DNA from: Burkholderiales bacterium
Lineage (GTDB): Bacteria; Pseudomonadota; Gammaproteobacteria; Burkholderiales; Burkholderiaceae_B
Reading direction: 5' to 3'
DNA length: 8,378 bases
Assembly (NCBI GenBank): GCA_005788065.1
Contig: SXZD01000123.1
Location: 1 to 8,378, forward strand
This document shows, in pieces, positions 1-6,426 of the stretch. The first letter of the stretch is position 1, and every line of letters starts with the position of its first letter. The translations under genes were made by a program, and so were the position numbers. The notes beneath the pieces were generated by a model. That model was not told the origin of the DNA, made no database searches, and saw only the letters and a program-made list of their open reading frames with translations.

Positions 1-783
1 ACCAAAACGGTTCTTGAACGCACGCACCAAGCGGTAAGCCGAGTGAGTGTCTCCCTCGAAGTAAAGCACCGTATCGACGATGTGTTCCAACACGCGCGGA
101 CCTGCCAGCGTGCCTTCTTTGGTCACATGCCCCACCAGAATGACCGCTACGCCATTGGCCTTGGCCACCCGCGTAAGCTGCGCGGCACACTCGCGCACCT
201 GGGCAACCGAGCCCGGCGCGGAGTTGAGCGTAGCGGTGTAGAGGGTCTGGATGGAGTCAATGACCACCACGGAAGGACGGGTTTTTTGCAGGACGTCGAT
301 AATCGCTTCGAGCTGAATCTCGGTCAGTACGGGCATATTGGCCCGCTCCAACCCCAGCCGCTGGGCACGCAGGGCAATCTGCCCGGCCGACTCCTCGCCG
401 CTGACATACAGCACGCTGCGCTGCTCACTTTGCTGCGCCAGAGACTGCAACAAAAGCGTGGACTTTCCGATACCGGGGTCACCGCCCAGCAACACCACCA
501 TGCCGGGCACCCAGCCACCGCCCAGCACCCGGTCAAACTCTGAAATGGAACTGGAAAACCGCGGCTGCTCTTCTGCCTGTATGGCCGACAGGGCCTGCAC
601 GTCCGCGCGGGGCGCCAGACTTGCAAACCTTGCAGCACGTGAACCTCCGGCGGCTGCGACTGCATCCTCGGCTACCGTTTCAACCAATGTGTTCCACCCC
701 TGACAGGCCGGGCACTGCCCTGCCCACTTGGGACTGTTGTGCCCGCATTCTGTGCAGGTGTACTGCAATTTGGATTTGCTCAT
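1..783 (-). CDS. radA: DNA repair protein RadA (Sms), 3'-truncated by window edge
   Basis: RadA is a RecA-like, DnaB-type ATPase that drives branch migration of recombination intermediates. The 261 visible codons are open to the left edge. An N-terminal C4 zinc finger is visible (Cys10, Cys13, Cys24, Cys27), followed by a Walker A motif GDPGIGKST near residues 101-109, a Walker B strand SVVVID near 161-166 and the RadA-specific KNRFG motif at 257-261, which is the last thing before the edge. The missing C-terminal part should be the Lon-protease-like domain of roughly 190 residues. The ATG at 781-783 sits inside the alr stop (ATGA), so radA is the second gene of an alr-radA unit and is probably translated by coupling with no promoter of its own. 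All hallmark residues seen are intact, so identity is near certain. Confidence 0.97.
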   Translation of the reverse strand, partial: MSKSKLQYTCTECGHNSPKWAGQCPACQGWNTLVETVAEDAVAAAGGSRAARFASLAPRADVQALSAIQAEEQPRFSSSISEFDRVLGGGWVPGMVVLLGGDPGIGKSTLLLQSLAQQSEQRSVLYVSGEESAGQIALRAQRLGLERANMPVLTEIQLEAIIDVLQKTRPSVVVIDSIQTLYTATLNSAPGSVAQVRECAAQLTRVAKANGVAVILVGHVTKEGTLAGPRVLEHIVDTVLYFEGDTHSAYRLVRAFKNRFG

Positions 784-1946
784 GCGAGCACCTCGAACGG
801 CACACGCGGCGCAACAGCACACAGCAGTTCATAACCGATGGTGTCGCATGCGGTGGCCACTTCATCCACCCCCAGCCCGTGATCGCCAAACAGCACCACC
901 TCAGAACCCAAGCCGGCTGCAGGTATGTCGGTGATATCCACCGTCAGCATGTCCATGGACACACGCCCCACCACCTGGGTCCGCACCCCCTGCACCACCA
1001 CCGGCGTGCCATCGGGGGCGTGCCGGGGATAACCATCTGCGTACCCGCAGGCCACCACACCAATGCGCATGGGCTTGACCGCTTCAAAGCGGCTGCCATA
1101 ACCGACCCGTTGACCGGGCTGCAGTTGCTGCACACCGATGATGCGACTGGACAGCCGCATCACTGGCAACAAACCCGCCTCGTCAGCATGAACCGGCCCG
1201 GTGCTGGCGCCCCAGGGCGCAATGCCGACCCGGACAATATCGCCTGCGATCGGGGCATGCCCCAGTGCTGCTGCCGAATTGCCCAGACTGACAGTGAAAT
1301 CAGCCGCCGTGGTGGCAGTCGTGTCAGAAACACCGTCGCCACGCGCAGCATCCTGCCGTCTCACCTCATCGGCCAACGCCATCAGACGACCCGCCTGCGT
1401 CGGCGCATCCGGCCCTGATGGGGTGACTTCATCTGCGTTGGCAAAATGGGTCATCAACACCAAATGGCGAATAAGGCCCTGCCTGAGCCAGCCCAGCGCC
1501 TTGAGCATGACAGTGAGCGCCTCATCCGGCACGAAACCCAGGCGGTTCATGCCGGTATTGACCTTCACAAACACGCGCGATTCGGCCAACGGCCCCGCGG
1601 TGTCGAAAAAGCGTTGCAGGTCGACCACCTGCTGAGCGTTGTGCAGCGTGAAATCCAGCCGCAGATTCGCCACCGCCGCATAGTCATCAAAGCCGAAAGT
1701 ACCCTCGAGCAACAGCACTGGCGCGGACCATCCGATGGCACGGACCCGACGCGCTTCTTCAATATCCAACAGCGCCAGCGAATCAGCCGCGGCCAGCCCG
1801 CCATACACCCGTTCGATGCCATGACCGTAAGCATTAGCCTTGATGACGGCCATCAATTCGGTACCGGGCGCCAGACGCGCGCGCAGAGCGGCCAGGTTAT
1901 GGGCCAGATGGGCCGGACTGATGCGGGCGCGTATGGGTCTTGGCAT
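780..1946 (-). CDS. alr: Alanine racemase (PLP-dependent)
   Basis: Cytoplasmic enzyme interconverting L- and D-alanine, supplying D-Ala for peptidoglycan. From the ATG at 1944-1946 it has 388 residues. Family marks are clear: the PLP lysine in VIKANAYGHG (Lys36), NTGMNRLGF near 130-138, the barrel-end VRVGI arginine, the second catalytic tyrosine in RVGYGSRF (Tyr283), GRVSMDM and the late IGYEL tyrosine. An in-frame TTG at 1967 would add seven residues, but MPRPIRA is the usual beta-proteobacterial opening as I recall it, so the ATG is preferred; neither start has a good Shine-Dalgarno. An Ala/Thr/Asp-rich stretch around residues 198-216 looks like a lineage insertion, and the usual LYG or MYG after VRxGI reads PWG. 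The stop overlaps the radA ATG. Together with lplT upstream and radA downstream this is an arrangement I recall from Burkholderiales. Confidence 0.96.
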   Translation of the reverse strand: MPRPIRARISPAHLAHNLAALRARLAPGTELMAVIKANAYGHGIERVYGGLAAADSLALLDIEEARRVRAIGWSAPVLLLEGTFGFDDYAAVANLRLDFTLHNAQQVVDLQRFFDTAGPLAESRVFVKVNTGMNRLGFVPDEALTVMLKALGWLRQGLIRHLVLMTHFANADEVTPSGPDAPTQAGRLMALADEVRRQDAARGDGVSDTTATTAADFTVSLGNSAAALGHAPIAGDIVRVGIAPWGASTGPVHADEAGLLPVMRLSSRIIGVQQLQPGQRVGYGSRFEAVKPMRIGVVACGYADGYPRHAPDGTPVVVQGVRTQVVGRVSMDMLTVDITDIPAAGLGSEVVLFGDHGLGVDEVATACDTIGYELLCAVAPRVPFEVLA

Positions 1947-1994
1947 AACAAACGTGTCTTGCAACAAAAGCGTAAGGGTGTGTGCGGCAGGATG

Positions 1995-2003
1995 TGTTAT
2001 AAA
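1995..2003 (+). promoter_or_regulatory. Candidate extended -10 promoter for lplT
   Basis: TG-T-TATAAA (TG at 1995-1996, hexamer 1998-2003) is an extended -10 element with a five-of-six hexamer. No convincing -35 lies 16-18 bases upstream, which is tolerated with an extended -10. Transcription would begin near 2010, giving a leader of about 65 bases. It overlaps the opposite-strand -10 proposed for alr, so the two promoters would compete for polymerase. Confidence 0.4.
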
Positions 2004-2026
2004 GCGTTCACCACAGCAGATCCCAA
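1996..2026 (-). promoter_or_regulatory. Candidate alr-radA promoter
   Basis: On the minus strand, TTGGGA (2021-2026) and TATAAC (1996-2001) are separated by 19 bases. The -10 matches consensus at five of six positions and the -35 at four of six, but the spacer is long. A start near 1988 would give a leader of about 40 bases to the alr ATG. It is the best match in the gap, but unverified. Confidence 0.35.
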
Positions 2027-2030
2027 TCGA

Positions 2031-2078
2031 ATGATCTCAGACAAGAACATGAGCAGACTACAGGATTGTGCCGAATGA
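2031..2078 (+). other. Possible upstream ORF or leader peptide overlapping the lplT start
   Basis: An ATG at 2031 opens a 15-codon frame (MISDKNMSRLQDCAE), with a second in-frame ATG at 2049 giving nine codons. Its TGA at 2076-2078 overlaps the lplT ATG at 2075-2077 as ATGA, the geometry of translational coupling. No strong Shine-Dalgarno precedes either ATG, and the frame is the end of a longer open frame antisense to alr, so coding function is unproven. Confidence 0.2.
2062..2065 (+). promoter_or_regulatory. Ribosome binding site deciding the lplT start
   Basis: AGGA lies nine bases before the ATG at 2075. A TTG at 2066 in the same frame would start inside the spacer with no Shine-Dalgarno at a workable distance, so the ATG is the likelier start. 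Confidence 0.55.
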
Positions 2079-3334
2079 AGCCGGGGTTTTATACCATAAT
2101 GGCGGCGCAATTTTTTTCTTCACTGGCCGACAACGCCCTGTTGATCGCAGCCATTGCCCTGCTGCTGCAGATTCAGGCACCCGAGTGGATGACCCCGCTG
2201 CTCAAGTTGTTTTTCGTGGTGTCGTATGTTGTGCTGGCGCCCTACGTGGGGCCTTTTGCCGATTCAATGCCCAAAGGCCGGGTGATGTTCATCACCAACA
2301 CCATCAAGGTCTTGGGCTGCCTGCTGATGTTTTATCACGTGCACCCGCTGGCAGCCTATGCGCTGGTCGGACTGGGTGCCGCGGCCTATTCCCCGGCCAA
2401 ATACGGCATCCTGACCGAACTGCTGCCAGCAGAAAAACTGGTGGTCGCCAACGGATGGATTGAAGGGCTGACAGTCGGGTCGATCATCGCGGGCACATTT
2501 GTCGGTGGTGCGTTGATATCGCCCACTGTCTCGAGCATGCTGCTGGCCATCGACCCCCTGCCACATCTGGATACCGGCATCGACACCGCGCCCGAAGCGG
2601 CGATGGTCGTGATCATCGGGCTGTATGTCATTGCTGCGATTTTCAATCTGCGAATACCCGATACCGGTGCGCGCTACAGCAAAAGCGGCATACACCCCAT
2701 CGTGCTGCTCAACCAGTTTCGCCGCTGTCTCTGGATCCTGTGGCAAGACCGGTTGGGGCAGATTTCGCTGGCGGTGACCACCCTGTTCTGGGGTGCCGGT
2801 GCAACGCTGCAGTTTATCGTACTCAAATGGGCTGAAACCGCGCTGGGCATGCCATTGAATCAGGGTGCCCTGCTGCAGGGCATCTGCGCCATCGGCGTAG
2901 CGGCCGGCGCCATGGTAGCAGCCAAAGCCATTCCGCTGAAAAAGTCGCTGCGCGTCATTTTGGTGGGTGTGGCGATGGGCGTGGTGGTGATGGTGATGAC
3001 CCTGGTCACTGACAAGTGGATTGCCTTCCCGCTGCTGATCGTCATCGGCGGGCTGTCCGGCTTTTTTGTGGTGCCGATGAACGCATTGCTGCAGCACCGC
3101 GGACATGTGCTGATGAGTGCGGGCATGTCGATTGCCATCCAGAACTTCAATGAAAACCTGTCGGTGCTGACCATGCTGGGCCTGTATGCCCTGCTCATAC
3201 ACCTGAACTTTCATGTGAACACGGTCATCATTCTGTTCGGTTCTTTTGTGACAGTCGCCATGGTACTGGTGTTCATCCGCCACCGTCACAACCAGACCCA
3301 CTTCAACGTGGAATCGCAGATCGGGCACGAATAG
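2075..3334 (+). CDS. lplT: Lysophospholipid transporter LplT (MFS)
   Basis: Inner-membrane major facilitator protein that flips lysophospholipids, classically lyso-phosphatidylethanolamine, from the outer to the inner leaflet for re-acylation. The product is 419 residues, hydrophobic and consistent with about 12 membrane helices. Strong identity to E. coli LplT is visible in SLADNALL near the N-terminus (Asp19, aligned by eye with E. coli Asp30), FADSMPKGRVM (MFS motif A-like loop), AAAYSPAKYGIL, VVANGWIEG, TLFWGAGATLQF and GGFFVVPMNALLQ. Compared with E. coli there is an extra loop at about residues 148-175, which I believe is common in Burkholderiales. In E. coli lplT forms an operon with aas, the acyltransferase partner; here the next gene is convergent, so no aas partner lies beside it. 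The ATG at 2075 is chosen for its AGGA. Confidence 0.95.
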   Translation: MKPGFYTIMAAQFFSSLADNALLIAAIALLLQIQAPEWMTPLLKLFFVVSYVVLAPYVGPFADSMPKGRVMFITNTIKVLGCLLMFYHVHPLAAYALVGLGAAAYSPAKYGILTELLPAEKLVVANGWIEGLTVGSIIAGTFVGGALISPTVSSMLLAIDPLPHLDTGIDTAPEAAMVVIIGLYVIAAIFNLRIPDTGARYSKSGIHPIVLLNQFRRCLWILWQDRLGQISLAVTTLFWGAGATLQFIVLKWAETALGMPLNQGALLQGICAIGVAAGAMVAAKAIPLKKSLRVILVGVAMGVVVMVMTLVTDKWIAFPLLIVIGGLSGFFVVPMNALLQHRGHVLMSAGMSIAIQNFNENLSVLTMLGLYALLIHLNFHVNTVIILFGSFVTVAMVLVFIRHRHNQTHFNVESQIGHE

Positions 3335-3353
3335 GCGGGGTCAGGCAGGGTCA

Positions 3354-3396
3354 GCCAGGCCTATGCACGAATGGGCGAGCGCCGCCTGGTCAGGCG
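3354..3396. terminator. Possible convergent terminator between lplT and the leftward operon
   Basis: The 55-base gap between the two convergent stops, plus the first bases of the leftward gene, holds GC-rich inverted repeats. CGCCTG (3383-3388) and CAGGCG (3391-3396) flank two bases and cover the stop of the leftward gene; realistically this folds as a five-pair stem with a four-base loop. CCAGGC (3355-3360) could alternatively pair with GCCTGG (3384-3389). No good T-run follows on either strand, so intrinsic termination is uncertain. Confidence 0.3.
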
Positions 3397-3950
3397 TCTT
3401 GCATGAACTGCGATTTGATCCGACACAGATCAGCCCAAGCCAACGCTTTTCTGCGGGGGTCGGACAAAAGTTCTGCAAGCCCCTCCATTGCCGCACAGGC
3501 AACCCTATGCGAATCGAGTTGCAGTACGTAGGGGGCGTTTGAGCTCCGGATGCCTGATGGCTCCAGCGCCGACAACACACGTGCGGCGTTATCTCCCATC
3601 AGCACGGCTTTCGCGCACGCGCTCTGTTGCAGACGGATGCGCACCTGCTCTGCGATCGCGGCCGGTGCACTGCCACCATGCGGCGTATGCAAACCCAGAA
3701 ACACCTGAGCACGCGCGTCAATACCGGCCGCTTTGAGCATGTTGAGCAGCAATTGCCCGGCAGGACCTGCCGGCCAGTGTTGACCTGCATCGTCTGCTTC
3801 GGTTTCGTAGGCACCGACCCAGGCAATGGCGTCACGAACGGTCGACGCTTGGGCCGATTCGCCGGCCTGAGCAGGCTGGCCCCGTTCCACCCAGACAGGT
3901 CCCAGCCCCATGGCGGACCAGATGGCACGATCGTATGCGGACAGACTCAT
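3390..3950 (-). CDS. Catalytically dead UDG-like protein; candidate cryptic Pol III psi (HolD-like) subunit
   Basis: A 186-residue protein, last in the isp-tsaB-rimI operon, with its ATG overlapping the rimI stop (ATGA). The middle follows the family-4 uracil-DNA glycosylase scaffold: WVGAYETEADDAGQHW (44-59) where active enzymes have VGEAPG then a PFVG segment, then GPAGQLLLNML (62-72), VFLGLHTPHGG (83-93) in place of the CRPPxNR block, and AAMEGLAELLSDP (153-165) in place of the HPSxLLxxP block. Catalytic residues are therefore gone, and the only cysteines (112, 152, 176) cannot form the 4Fe-4S set. Both ends resemble E. coli HolD from memory: MGLGPVWVERG (14-24) against LGITQWSLRRP, and DPRRKALAWADLC (164-176) against NPTARAALWQQIC. 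In E. coli holD also adjoins rimI. I infer a structural clamp-loader role, not DNA repair. The coding call is firm; the function is a hypothesis. Confidence 0.8.
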   Translation of the reverse strand: MSLSAYDRAIWSAMGLGPVWVERGQPAQAGESAQASTVRDAIAWVGAYETEADDAGQHWPAGPAGQLLLNMLKAAGIDARAQVFLGLHTPHGGSAPAAIAEQVRIRLQQSACAKAVLMGDNAARVLSALEPSGIRSSNAPYVLQLDSHRVACAAMEGLAELLSDPRRKALAWADLCRIKSQFMQDA

Positions 3951-4441
3951 GAACTCCCCATCGGTTTGCCGGTGTCGACAGCCTGCGTCAACTCATCGAA
4001 GGACTTGAACAGCACCAGTGCATCTTCTCGACCCACCACTGCCGGATAATACCCCTTGCGCACACCCACCAGACGAAAACCGAAGCGCTCATAGATGTGA
4101 CGGGCCGCTTCATTGGACGGCCGCACCTCCAGCAGTAACCCGGAGCAGTTTTGCGCGCGCAGATGCGCACAGCACCAATCGAGCAAAAAGCTGCCCCAAC
4201 CGCGGTTCTGTTCGCTGGTACGAATGGAAATATTCAGCAGATGCGCCTCATCCAGCACACGCATGAGGATGCAGTAACCCTGAACCCGCTGGTCGACCAC
4301 CAGACACATGGCGATGTAACCGGCGTTCAGTGAGTCGGCAAAGTGGCCCCGCGTCCACGGAAACTGGTAGTTGGCGCTTTCAATTTCAACAACGGCGTCC
4401 AGATCTGTCAGGCTCATGGGACGCACCAGCAGGTTGCCCAT
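3947..4441 (-). CDS. rimI: Ribosomal protein S18 alanine N-acetyltransferase RimI (GNAT)
   Basis: GNAT-fold enzyme transferring acetyl from acetyl-CoA to the N-terminal alanine of ribosomal protein S18. It has 164 residues, slightly longer than E. coli RimI owing to a C-terminal tail after residue 148. Visible marks are FPW near 27-29, LDEAHLLNISI (63-73), the acetyl-CoA loop QNRGWG (78-83), LLEVRPSNEAARHIYERFGF (103-122) holding Glu105 and Tyr117, which align with the catalytic Glu and Tyr described for Salmonella RimI, and KGYYP with GREDA near the end. Its ATG directly abuts the tsaB stop (TGAATG), and its own stop overlaps the start of the next gene. Adjacency to tsaB is common in bacteria, and some RimI homologues are linked to the t6A machinery, though S18 acetylation is the established role. 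Confidence 0.94.
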   Translation of the reverse strand: MGNLLVRPMSLTDLDAVVEIESANYQFPWTRGHFADSLNAGYIAMCLVVDQRVQGYCILMRVLDEAHLLNISIRTSEQNRGWGSFLLDWCCAHLRAQNCSGLLLEVRPSNEAARHIYERFGFRLVGVRKGYYPAVVGREDALVLFKSFDELTQAVDTGKPMGSS

Positions 4442-5164
4442 TCACACCCCCGCCCTGGCCCTGCGCTGTTCAGTGGTCAGTGCGATCTGCTGCCTGACGT
4501 ACAGCGGCTGGCAGTCTGCCGGCGCCAGAGTCTGACCAGCGGCCACACGCCGAGCGGCAATATCAACCAGCGCATGCGCACCGGGAATGATGGACTCATT
4601 GCGTACGGCATCAATATCCAGATGCACCAGACCGGGTCCGCAAACCATGTCGAACCGAAGGGGAGTCTGAGAATGACTGTCCCCGTTTGAGGCGAACAGG
4701 GATGAAGTGCCGTACGGCAACAGCGTGGGGCTGAGAATGGCTTGATCACCCCGCCACACAGCCACGTACACCTCGCTCTGCCGGGCATCGAGCGCTGTCA
4801 GACAACTTGCATCCGGCGCAAGACCCGGTATCTGCCTGAACGCCTGATGCGCCATCAACTCAAGGCTGGAAACCGCCACACAGGGCACCGCCCAACCGAT
4901 GGCCAATCCCTGCGCCATGCCGCAGGCGGTGCGCAAGCCGGTAAAACCACCCGGCCCGACATCAGCCGCAACCGCAGCAACATCGCCCGGCGTGACACCG
5001 AGAGCCGACATCAGCGCTTTGACGGTACCCAACGCATCGTTGGCATGACTGCGATGCCCCTCAAGCACCCGGTCGACAATGCGTCCGTCGGGCGCCCGCA
5101 CGGCGACAGAACCGGTCTCCAGAGAAAAACTGAAGCCGATGATGGCGCCGACCCCGCCGCTCAC
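4442..5164 (-). CDS. tsaB: tRNA t6A biosynthesis protein TsaB (YeaZ)
   Basis: Non-catalytic ASKHA-fold partner of TsaD, required for the universal t6A37 modification of ANN-decoding tRNAs. The frame is open well upstream into ispF, but the plausible start is the GTG at 5162-5164, overlapping the ispF TGA (GTGA); this gives 240 residues against 231 in E. coli. Family marks: VGPGGFTGLRTACGMAQGLA, matching the E. coli GPGSFTGVR block, then CVAVSSLELMA, ALDARQSEVYVAVW and a terminal QPLYVRQQ. The N-terminal strand departs from the usual form: IIGFSFSLETGSVAV where relatives have an I[DE]T[AS]T-type core, so the acidic residue is lost. TsaB does not need catalytic residues, so function may be kept. 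tsaC, tsaD and tsaE are not in the window. Internal starts would remove the first beta strand. Confidence 0.92.
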   Translation of the reverse strand: MSGGVGAIIGFSFSLETGSVAVRAPDGRIVDRVLEGHRSHANDALGTVKALMSALGVTPGDVAAVAADVGPGGFTGLRTACGMAQGLAIGWAVPCVAVSSLELMAHQAFRQIPGLAPDASCLTALDARQSEVYVAVWRGDQAILSPTLLPYGTSSLFASNGDSHSQTPLRFDMVCGPGLVHLDIDAVRNESIIPGAHALVDIAARRVAAGQTLAPADCQPLYVRQQIALTTEQRRARAGV

Positions 5165-5661
5165 ACCGCCCCCAAGAGCACTGCGGCCTGCGCTTCGATG
5201 GCCTCGCCTCGCCCCAGATAACCCAGCTTTTCGTTGGTCTTGGCTTTGATACCGACCTGCGCCTCGGACACACCGAGAAGCGATGCGATACAGGTCCGCA
5301 TGGCGGGAATGTGCGGACCGAGTCTGGGACTTTGGGCAATGACGGTTGAATCGACATTGATGACCCGCCACCCCGCAGCATGAACCCGACGCAGCACCTC
5401 TGCCAGCAGCGCCCGGCTGTCCGCGCCCTTGAAGGCAGCATCCGTATCCGGAAACTGGGTGCCGATGTCGCCCCAGGCCAAGGCGCCCAACAGGGCGTCG
5501 GTGATGGCGTGCAGCAACGCGTCCGCATCCGAATGCCCCAGCAGTCCGCTGTGATGGGGAACATCCACACCGCCAAGCACCAGTCTGCGACCGGGCACCA
5601 AAGCATGCACGTCATACCCCTGACCGATGCGGATGGGTGGCAGACCGTTGAACCCCGCCAT
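5161..5661 (-). CDS. ispF: 2-C-methyl-D-erythritol 2,4-cyclodiphosphate synthase
   Basis: Fifth step of the MEP pathway: converts CDP-methylerythritol 2-phosphate to the cyclic diphosphate with release of CMP. It works as a trimer with one metal per active site. At 166 residues it is of normal length with a short N-terminal extension. The metal ligands are clear: Asp17 and His19 in GYDVHAL and His51 in the GHSDADALLHAITDALLGA block. Also present are GDIGTQFPDTD, FKGADSR, KTNEKLGYLGRGE and the closing IEAQAAVLL. The ATG follows the ispD stop with a single base between them, and its TGA overlaps the tsaB GTG. The ispD-ispF pairing is very common in proteobacteria and supports both calls. Confidence 0.97.
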   Translation of the reverse strand: MAGFNGLPPIRIGQGYDVHALVPGRRLVLGGVDVPHHSGLLGHSDADALLHAITDALLGALAWGDIGTQFPDTDAAFKGADSRALLAEVLRRVHAAGWRVINVDSTVIAQSPRLGPHIPAMRTCIASLLGVSEAQVGIKAKTNEKLGYLGRGEAIEAQAAVLLGAV

Positions 5662-5662
5662 G

Positions 5663-6385
5663 TCAGATATCCAGTTGCATGAGGGTTTCGACCATTTTGA
5701 GATCGGTTGCGAAAGTCACTTTCCAGTTGCGCAGCGACCCCATGACCATGCACGGTTGCAGGCCCATGGCCTCGATGGCGCTGGCCTCATCAGTCACCTC
5801 CAACAGCTGCTGCGATGCCTGCTGCAGGGCGCGCGCCAGGTCACCCCGGCGAAACATCTGCGGCGTCTGCGCCGACCACAACCCCTTGCGCGGGACAGTG
5901 CCGGTAATCAGCGGTGTCTGGCTGCCGTCGCGGATGTCCTGCTCGCGGGCGCGCTTGAGGGTATCGGACACCGGCATGGCCAATATGCCCCCCACCGGGT
6001 GGTCCATGCAGATAGCCATCAGACGGTCCAGCATGCCCGCCGTAAGCCCCGGGCGGGCCGCATCATGCACCAGCACCCAGGCGTCTTCGCCCTCCAGCTC
6101 CATGGCGTTCAGGCCATTGAGAACCGACTCCTGCCGGGTACGCCCGCCACAGGGCAGTATGCGCAGTTTGGGGTCGGCAGGCAGCGCCTCAATGACGCGG
6201 GTATCATCAGGCGATGCCACCACGTAGACAGCCGCAATCTGCGGATGTGCCAGAAAGGTGGCCACGCTCAAGCGGATCATGGGCTGACCCAGCACGGGCA
6301 AATACTGTTTGGGCACCGCTGCGCCAAACCGGCTGCCCGAACCGGCGGCCGGTACCAGCGCCACACAGCGGGGCGAACGCGGCAT
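5663..6385 (-). CDS. ispD: 2-C-methyl-D-erythritol 4-phosphate cytidylyltransferase
   Basis: Third MEP-pathway step: joins CTP and methylerythritol 4-phosphate to give CDP-methylerythritol and pyrophosphate. From the ATG at 6383-6385 it has 240 residues. Visible are the nucleotide-binding loop LVPAAGSGSRFG with Arg19, PKQY with Lys26, WVLVHDAARP with Asp108, TDEASAIEAMG and NWKVTFATDL with Lys222, all matching known catalytic or CTP-binding positions of E. coli IspD (Arg20, Lys27, Asp106, Lys213). In-frame ATGs at 6433 and 6439 would give 256 or 258 residues; they are disfavoured because the added segment is unlike the family and because IspD normally begins just before the loop strand. Neither start has a strong Shine-Dalgarno. 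It heads the leftward operon and diverges from mfd. Confidence 0.95.
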   Translation of the reverse strand: MPRSPRCVALVPAAGSGSRFGAAVPKQYLPVLGQPMIRLSVATFLAHPQIAAVYVVASPDDTRVIEALPADPKLRILPCGGRTRQESVLNGLNAMELEGEDAWVLVHDAARPGLTAGMLDRLMAICMDHPVGGILAMPVSDTLKRAREQDIRDGSQTPLITGTVPRKGLWSAQTPQMFRRGDLARALQQASQQLLEVTDEASAIEAMGLQPCMVMGSLRNWKVTFATDLKMVETLMQLDI

Positions 6386-6426
6386 GCCGGCCCCGGTTTC
6401 GGGGGACTGCAAAACAGGGCGGCGTT

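Noticed and set aside
621..1418. 265-codon plus-strand frame across the radA-alr junction.
   Set aside because: Its translation is His/Arg/Pro-rich and motif-free, and it is opposite two unmistakable genes.
2264..3328. 354-codon open frame antisense to lplT, rich in His, Gln and Asp.
   Set aside because: It lies wholly within lplT on the other strand, has the composition expected of an antisense frame of a GC-rich membrane-protein gene, and shows no recognisable motif.
5165..5371. N-terminal extension of the tsaB frame into ispF, giving 309 residues.
   Set aside because: The added part is Arg/Ser-rich and unlike TsaB, and it would overlap about 40% of ispF. The GTG at 5164 gives normal TsaB length.
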